A stretch of DNA of 64,000 bases from Eubacteriales bacterium (lineage in GTDB: Bacteria > Bacillota > Clostridia > Oscillospirales > Butyricicoccaceae): NCBI GenBank assembly GCA_030539335.1, contig JAUNSG010000006.1:1-64000 (forward strand), read 5' to 3'. Positions 59,864-64,000 of this stretch are shown piece after piece; the stretch's first letter is position 1; each line of letters starts with the position of its first letter. Under the pieces are notes generated by a model. The model was not told where the DNA came from and did no database searches. It saw only the letters and a list, made by a program, of their open reading frames with translations. A program made the position numbers and the translations under genes.

Positions 59864-59897
59864 GGGGCGGCAGCACGATTGGCTGTCGCCCCTTTTC
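59864..59897 (+). terminator. Terminator of the PTS gene
   Basis: GGGGCGGCAGC / GCTGTCGCCCC with a 7-base loop, then TTTT. Confidence 0.85.
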
Positions 59898-61765
59898 TAT
59901 TCAAATTTCCGGTCGTACAGCAGCGCCGCGATCAGCACGACAAAGCAGGATCCGGCATTATGTACCAAAGCTCCTGTGGTCGGTGTCAGCACACCGAAAA
60001 CCGAAAGGGCAATCGCGAGAAAGTTAATGCACATCGATAATGCAATACTGCATTTTATTGTCTTTACGGTGGCGTCAGATAAGCGCTTCAAATAAGGAAT
60101 TTTCGAAATATCATCCGTCATCAGCGCGATATCCGCAGCCTCCACCGCGATATCACTTCCCATGCTCCCCATCGCCACGCCGACACGGGCCGTCTTGAGC
60201 GCCGGCGCGTCATTGACACCGTCGCCAATCATACACACGCTGCGGCCTGCATCCTGCAGCGCCTCTATGTTCCGCACCTTTTCTTCCGGCAAAAGCTCTG
60301 CATAAATTTCCGAAATACCTGCCTGTCCGGCAAAATAGTCGGCGGTCTTTTGGTTGTCACCCGTGAGCAGTACAGTACGGGTATTCCGTTCTGCCAGGCG
60401 TGAAACGACATCTGCCGCTTCGGGACGCAGGACATCCGACAGGGCAAGGACACCGACGCACCGTCCATGTTCCGCCACCAAAACAGCAGCCTTTCCCTCC
60501 GCGCGCAATTGCTCCAACGCCGCACAGACCGCACCGTCAACAGCAACAGCGTGTTCCGCAAGAAACATCTCATTTCCACACAACAGCTTCCGATTGGAAA
60601 CCACGGTGGAAATCCCCTTTCCTGCCGCAGCCTGGAATGCGGATGCTTCTGTAACCAACACACCCTTTGCTCTGGCACACGCGACAATCGCCTTCCCCAG
60701 CGGATGCTCGCTCTTTGCCTCGGCAGAGGCCGCCAGGGAGAGCAGTTCCGCTTCGGACAGGTTCCCGTCAAAGGACAGGATATCACTGACCTCCAGGCAT
60801 CCATAGGTCAACGTGCCTGTTTTATCAAAGGCAATCGTATCCACTTTTCCCATTCGTTCCAGCGCTTCGCCGGATTTGATGATAACGCCGTGCTTTGTTG
60901 CCTGCCCGATGGCGGCCATGATCGCCGTCGGCGTCGCCAGAACCAATGCACAGGGACAGAACACCACAAGCACCGTAACCGCCCGTACAATATCCTGTGT
61001 GGCCAATCCTGCCAGCACGGCTATTAACAGCGCCACCGGAACCAGCCAGCTGGCACATTGGTCGGCGATCCGCTGCATGGGTGCCTGTTTGTTTTCTGCG
61101 TCCTGTACCATGCGGATCAGCTTTTGTAAGGAGCTGTCCTCCCCTACCTTCGTCGCGCTGATATCAATCGCACCAAAACAGTTGATGGTACCGCAAAACA
61201 CTTCCCCTCCGACTTCCTTCTCAACCGGAAGCGATTCCCCTGTCAGAATCGACTGGTCAACCGAGGTTTCTCCGCTTAGGATGATTCCATCCACTGGAAT
61301 CGTTTCGCCCGGCAGCACACGCAGAATATCGCCGCACGAAATGCTCTCTGTCGGGATGGTTTCTTCCCTTCCGTCTTTTATTCTGCGTCCCTGTGTCGGC
61401 GCAAGGCAGATCAAATTTCGCAGTCCTTTTTGCGCCCGGTTTGTCGTCATATCCTCCAGAATCGCACCGATCGCCATGATAAATGCCACTTCACCGGCCG
61501 CAAACAAATCACCAATCGCGATTGCCGCAAACATGGCAATGCTAATCAAGAGGGCAGAGGAAATCTTGCGGATACCGGGATTGTGGACGATTCTCCACAC
61601 CGCCAGATACAAAAGCGGAATCCCACTGATCACGACCGTGATCCACGCCGGATCGACAAAGAAAGATACGCCCATTCTTGGCAGGACAAAGCTGAACACC
61701 AGAAAGATTCCGCCGATGGCCGTCATGGGTACCCCCGCCAGCAAATCGTTGATTTTTTTCCACAT
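59897..61765 (-). CDS. P1B-type heavy-metal ATPase
   Basis: A 622-residue metal-transporting P-type ATPase. Membrane motif '[19 protein letters not shown]' has the CPC site. '[20 protein letters not shown]' holds the phosphorylated Asp, '[20 protein letters not shown]' the nucleotide domain, and '[20 protein letters not shown]' the hinge. The N-terminal HMA metal-binding domain is absent. The last helix reads '[20 protein letters not shown]'; Zn/Cd pumps usually have HDxGS and Cu pumps lack this, so specificity is uncertain. I chose ATG 61765. It is divergent from a TetR gene. Confidence 0.92.
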   Translation of the reverse strand: MWKKINDLLAGVPMTAIGGIFLVFSFVLPRMGVSFFVDPAWITVVISGIPLLYLAVWRIVHNPGIRKISSALLISIAMFAAIAIGDLFAAGEVAFIMAIGAILEDMTTNRAQKGLRNLICLAPTQGRRIKDGREETIPTESISCGDILRVLPGETIPVDGIILSGETSVDQSILTGESLPVEKEVGGEVFCGTINCFGAIDISATKVGEDSSLQKLIRMVQDAENKQAPMQRIADQCASWLVPVALLIAVLAGLATQDIVRAVTVLVVFCPCALVLATPTAIMAAIGQATKHGVIIKSGEALERMGKVDTIAFDKTGTLTYGCLEVSDILSFDGNLSEAELLSLAASAEAKSEHPLGKAIVACARAKGVLVTEASAFQAAAGKGISTVVSNRKLLCGNEMFLAEHAVAVDGAVCAALEQLRAEGKAAVLVAEHGRCVGVLALSDVLRPEAADVVSRLAERNTRTVLLTGDNQKTADYFAGQAGISEIYAELLPEEKVRNIEALQDAGRSVCMIGDGVNDAPALKTARVGVAMGSMGSDIAVEAADIALMTDDISKIPYLKRLSDATVKTIKCSIALSMCINFLAIALSVFGVLTPTTGALVHNAGSCFVVLIAALLYDRKFE

Positions 61766-61802
61766 TGTCCTTTCCCTCCGAAATCCATCCGTCATCCCCT
61801 TC

Positions 61803-61831
61803 TTGACAAGTTCAAAAAGGTTCCATACAAT
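61803..61831 (+). promoter_or_regulatory. Promoter of the TetR gene near the metal ATPase
   Basis: TTGACA, 17 bases, TACAAT, with a perfect 13-bp palindrome GAACActcTGTTC (61844-61856) just downstream. The place suggests a repressor site that could affect both divergent genes. Confidence 0.75.
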
Positions 61832-61958
61832 AAATTTGTTAGCGAACACTCTGTTCTCTTTTATTGTAGGCGGAGCGATTTCCAAATACAAGGGATACTT
61901 CTTTGGGAATGTTTCTTACCGAACAGATGGCCCAATTTGTACGCAAGGAGAGTTTACC

Positions 61959-62525
61959 ATGGACAGACGGCAACAAAAAACACGGGCGGCGATTTTCTCC
62001 GCGTTTACCACCCTTTTAGAAGAAAAAAGCTACGGAAAAATCACTGTACAGGAAATTATCGATGCGGCCAATGTGGGGCGCACAACGTTTTACGCGCACT
62101 TTGGGACAAAAGACGACCTGCTAAAAGCGTTGTGTGAGGAATTGTTTGGACACATCATTCAAACCGCAATGGATTGCTCCCATACGCATGGGCTGTACTC
62201 CGATGCAGCGGCTCCGGAATCTGTTTTCTGTCATCTGTTACAGCACTTACAGGAAAACGACAGCAACATTCTCGGCTTGCTCTCCTGCGAAAGCAGCGAT
62301 ATTTTTCTGCGCTATTTCAAAGACAGCCTGAATGAGCTGATACAGACACAATTTATCCATCCAAATCCATACCACAACAGCAAGATACCGCCGGACTTTT
62401 TCATCAACCACATCTCCAGCAGCTTTGTGGAAATGGTTCTGTGGTGGCTGAAAGGCCATCGAAAGCAATCCCCAGAGGAACTAGACCAATATTTTCGGGC
62501 TGTCATCGAACCGATCCTGCCATAA
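61959..62525 (+). CDS. TetR/AcrR family regulator next to the metal ATPase
   Basis: A 188-residue TetR-type regulator. The N-terminal HTH is 'KTRAAIFSAFTTLLEEKSYG' and 'IDAANVGRTTFYAHFGTKDD', matching the Pfam TetR_N pattern. The C-terminal domain includes a conserved 'SSFVEMVLWWLKGHRKQSPE'. ATG 61959 follows AAGGAG; the open frame upstream is antisense to the ATPase and not part of the gene. The leader is about 120 bases. Divergence from the P1B ATPase suggests that it controls that gene, but a hydrophobic ligand is more usual for TetR. Confidence 0.9.
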   Translation: MDRRQQKTRAAIFSAFTTLLEEKSYGKITVQEIIDAANVGRTTFYAHFGTKDDLLKALCEELFGHIIQTAMDCSHTHGLYSDAAAPESVFCHLLQHLQENDSNILGLLSCESSDIFLRYFKDSLNELIQTQFIHPNPYHNSKIPPDFFINHISSSFVEMVLWWLKGHRKQSPEELDQYFRAVIEPILP

Positions 62526-62533
62526 TCATTCCG

Positions 62534-62573
62534 AAAAAAAATCCTCAGCCGCAAGCGGGCTTGCAGCCGAGGA
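62534..62573 (-). terminator. Terminator of the corA gene
   Basis: On the minus strand TCCTCGGCTGCAAGC / GCTTGCGGCTGAGGA with two mismatches, then a long T-run. Confidence 0.75.
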
Positions 62574-62580
62574 GAGAAAT

Positions 62581-63516
62581 CTAATATAAATCTTTTTTGC
62601 GCAGATACTTCCACGCGATGACACAGGTCACAATGGCAAGCGCAATCGGAATCCAGAATACCGCACCCGGAAGCCACGCGACATTCATACCATAGAAGCC
62701 GAAAATCATATTCGGGATCGTTAGAATCAGGGTAATGACGGTCAGGGCTTTCATGATATCGTTCATGTTGTTGGAAACGATCGAAGAATACGTCTCCATC
62801 GTACTCGCCAAAATCGAGGAGTAAATGCCCGCCATCTCAATCGCCTGCCGGATCTCGATCAGGGAATCCTCCAGCAAATCCCGGTCATCCTCATACAGCT
62901 TGAGGATGCGGCCGCGCAGTACTTTTTCCATCGTCACCTCGTTGCCTTTGAGGGATGCGGAAAAGTAGACCAGCGATTTTGTCAATCCGAGCAGCTGCAT
63001 CAGGTCTTCGTTTTTCTGCGAATCGTACAGCCGACGCTCGATCTGTGTGAAGCTGCGCTCAATACGGCGCAGATAGCCCAGGAATCGGCCCGCCACACGC
63101 AGGAGGATCTGGAACACAAACCGGGTGCGCATTGCGGTATGAATGCCGCGCACCTTGCCATCAATGATCGCACGCGTCACCTGCGTATCATTCAGGCAGA
63201 CCGTAATGACGGTCTCCGGTGTGACAATAATGCCCATTGGGATGGCCGCATACATCTGTATATCGCGCCGGTCGCTGTCACTGCGCTCCACAACCGGGAT
63301 GTCAATAATCAGCAGAACCTGGTCGTCCTCTTTTTCCACACGAGAGCTTTCCTCCGGGTCGAGCGCCGCATACAAAAAGTCGCGGTCGACCTTCTGTGAG
63401 GTAATGACCGAATCCAGCTCCGCCTGACTCGGATCGACCATGTTGATCCAGCATCCGGGTTCCGGACGTTTGAGTTTGACAATATCTCTGCCTTCCGACT
63501 TAAAATATTCCAACAT
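62581..63516 (-). CDS. corA: CorA family magnesium/divalent-cation transporter
   Basis: A 311-residue channel. The cytosolic part runs from 'MLEYFKSEGRDIVKLKRPEP' to a long helix ('SLIEIRQAIEMAGIYSSILA'). Two C-terminal membrane helices frame the family signature 'FGFYGMNVAWLPG' (GMN filter). The length is typical. I chose ATG 63516. It is the first plus-side neighbour of ftsZ on the minus strand, with the ftsZ terminator between, so it is independently expressed. Confidence 0.93.
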   Translation of the reverse strand: MLEYFKSEGRDIVKLKRPEPGCWINMVDPSQAELDSVITSQKVDRDFLYAALDPEESSRVEKEDDQVLLIIDIPVVERSDSDRRDIQMYAAIPMGIIVTPETVITVCLNDTQVTRAIIDGKVRGIHTAMRTRFVFQILLRVAGRFLGYLRRIERSFTQIERRLYDSQKNEDLMQLLGLTKSLVYFSASLKGNEVTMEKVLRGRILKLYEDDRDLLEDSLIEIRQAIEMAGIYSSILASTMETYSSIVSNNMNDIMKALTVITLILTIPNMIFGFYGMNVAWLPGAVFWIPIALAIVTCVIAWKYLRKKDLY

Positions 63517-63597
63517 CGTCGTCCGACCTCCCTTTTGTGTAAATCCATTTTCTGTGCCAGTCCACAAATTCCTGACAGCTCCTCCGCTATGAGGCAA

Positions 63598-63629
63598 CCA
63601 AAAGCCCTTCTTCCGGGGAAGAAGGGCTT
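63598..63629 (-). terminator. Terminator after ftsZ
   Basis: On the minus strand AAGCCCTTCTTCC / GGAAGAAGGGCTT with a 2-base loop, followed by TTTT. Confidence 0.85.
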
Positions 63630-63660
63630 CCGGAATGTGTACGGAAAACTAGCTCAATAC

Positions 63661-64000
63661 TTACTTAGAGCTGAAAATCTTCATGATATCTGCAAACGGA
63701 TCATCCGGTGCAACCGGCTCTTCCGGCTTCGGCTGCGGCGCGGTGTAGACCGGCTGCTGCGGCTGCTGCGGCTGTGGCTGAGCCTGCGGTGCCGGAGCGG
63801 TATAGGTCGGAGCCGCATTGTAGGTCGGTGCCGTTCTTCTTGCGTTGGAGAAGATGGCGGACTGCTCCTTCGGCTGCGGCGCCTCTTCAAAGCCCGTTGC
63901 GATGACAACGACGCGGATTTCATCATCCACATCCTCATTGATGGAAGCACCGAAGATGATGTGCGCATCCGGATGTGCGGAAGCCTGAACCATGCTTGCT
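63661..64000 (-). CDS. ftsZ: Cell division protein FtsZ, C-terminal end (partial)
   Basis: The 3' part of ftsZ; the 5' end lies beyond the right edge. The visible 'MVQASAHPDAHIIFGASINE' and 'DVDDEIRVVVIATGFE' are the end of the tubulin-like C-terminal domain. They are followed by a Pro/Gln/Ala-rich linker of about 60 residues and the short conserved tail 'DDPFADIMKIFSSK'. FtsZ is the ring-forming GTPase of cell division. A terminator follows the stop. Confidence 0.93.
   Translation of the reverse strand, partial: ASMVQASAHPDAHIIFGASINEDVDDEIRVVVIATGFEEAPQPKEQSAIFSNARRTAPTYNAAPTYTAPAPQAQPQPQQPQQPVYTAPQPKPEEPVAPDDPFADIMKIFSSK

Noticed and set aside
60813..61958. Long plus-strand open frame before the TetR gene
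   Set aside because: The frame is antisense to the P1B ATPase and is merely in frame with the TetR gene. Only the part from ATG 61959 with AAGGAG is supported.
1..64000. tRNA, rRNA or CRISPR features
   Set aside because: I read for tRNA-like T-loop (GGTTCRANTCC) contexts with cloverleaf flanks, rRNA cores and regularly spaced repeats, and found none convincing.

Overview
The window looks like chromosome from a spore-forming, Gram-positive anaerobe of the class Clostridia. A gut Oscillospirales or Butyricicoccaceae-type bacterium is my best inference, not a proof. The evidence is a sigma-H-like factor, an alpha/beta small acid-soluble spore protein, the spore-cortex amidase CwlD, a 2-hydroxyacyl-CoA dehydratase system, an L-lactate dehydrogenase, the conserved Firmicutes block acpS-nnrD-lipoprotein-alr-mazF, consensus TTGACA/TATAAT promoters and AGGAGG ribosome sites. 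Most of the sequence is moderately GC-rich. The stretch from about 7.5 to 10.4 kb is strikingly AT-rich.

Layout. 0-7.5 kb: the start of a gene running off the left edge, a GNAT acetyltransferase and a membrane protein (minus strand), then DUF1858, trmK, a small membrane protein, a Nif3 protein, rqcH and guaA (plus strand). 7.5-10.4 kb: an AT-rich islet of small accessory genes (GNAT, half-size DMT transporter, TIGR04076 protein), two broken genes (a CatB-like acetyltransferase 3' end and an internally deleted gene) and two copies of a diverged 42-bp repeat. 10.4-12.4 kb: marR-MATE efflux unit. 12.4-21.8 kb: an ABC/TetR island. Two divergent TetR genes each precede a pair of exporter-fold ABC half-transporters, and a SAM methyltransferase follows. 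Three near-identical 16-bp palindromes lie just upstream of the two ABC pairs and the methyltransferase, so I infer one regulon. 21.8-26.1 kb: zinc-ribbon protein, sigH-like gene on an apparently leaderless transcript, glmM, thioesterase, Rrf2 regulator and a C39-like protein. 26.3-30.8 kb: an acidic unknown protein, ldh (apparent ATT start), a WG-repeat secreted protein and a LuxR-type regulator.

30.8-44 kb is almost entirely minus strand: a two-gene 2-hydroxyacyl-CoA dehydratase operon in which one subunit is fused to its activase, DegV, an L,D-transpeptidase, a large seven-repeat FN3 secreted protein, a NahK-like sugar kinase, a glycosyltransferase, and radA-cwlD. 44-50 kb: SASP with a sigma-G-like promoter, an ASCH-like protein with an AraC/GyrI regulator, an EamA transporter, DUF1015 and hypotheticals. 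49.8-55.4 kb: a minus-strand operon-like run of Ser/Thr kinase-LRR protein, acpS, nnrD, lipoprotein, alr and mazF, with no antitoxin gene in its usual place. 55.5-64 kb: MATE transporter, a small unknown, ptsG-type EIICBA, a P1B metal ATPase divergent from a TetR regulator, CorA, and the 3' end of ftsZ at the right edge.

Functionally the window mixes housekeeping (GMP synthesis, ribosome quality control, cell-wall precursor and lipid cofactor enzymes, division), sporulation, and regulated transport (three TetR and one MarR module). I found no rRNA, tRNA, CRISPR array, intact insertion sequence or phage. The least ordinary items are the three-site operator set, the kinase-LRR fusion heading the acpS operon, the orphan mazF, the leaderless sigH and the decayed AT-rich islet.
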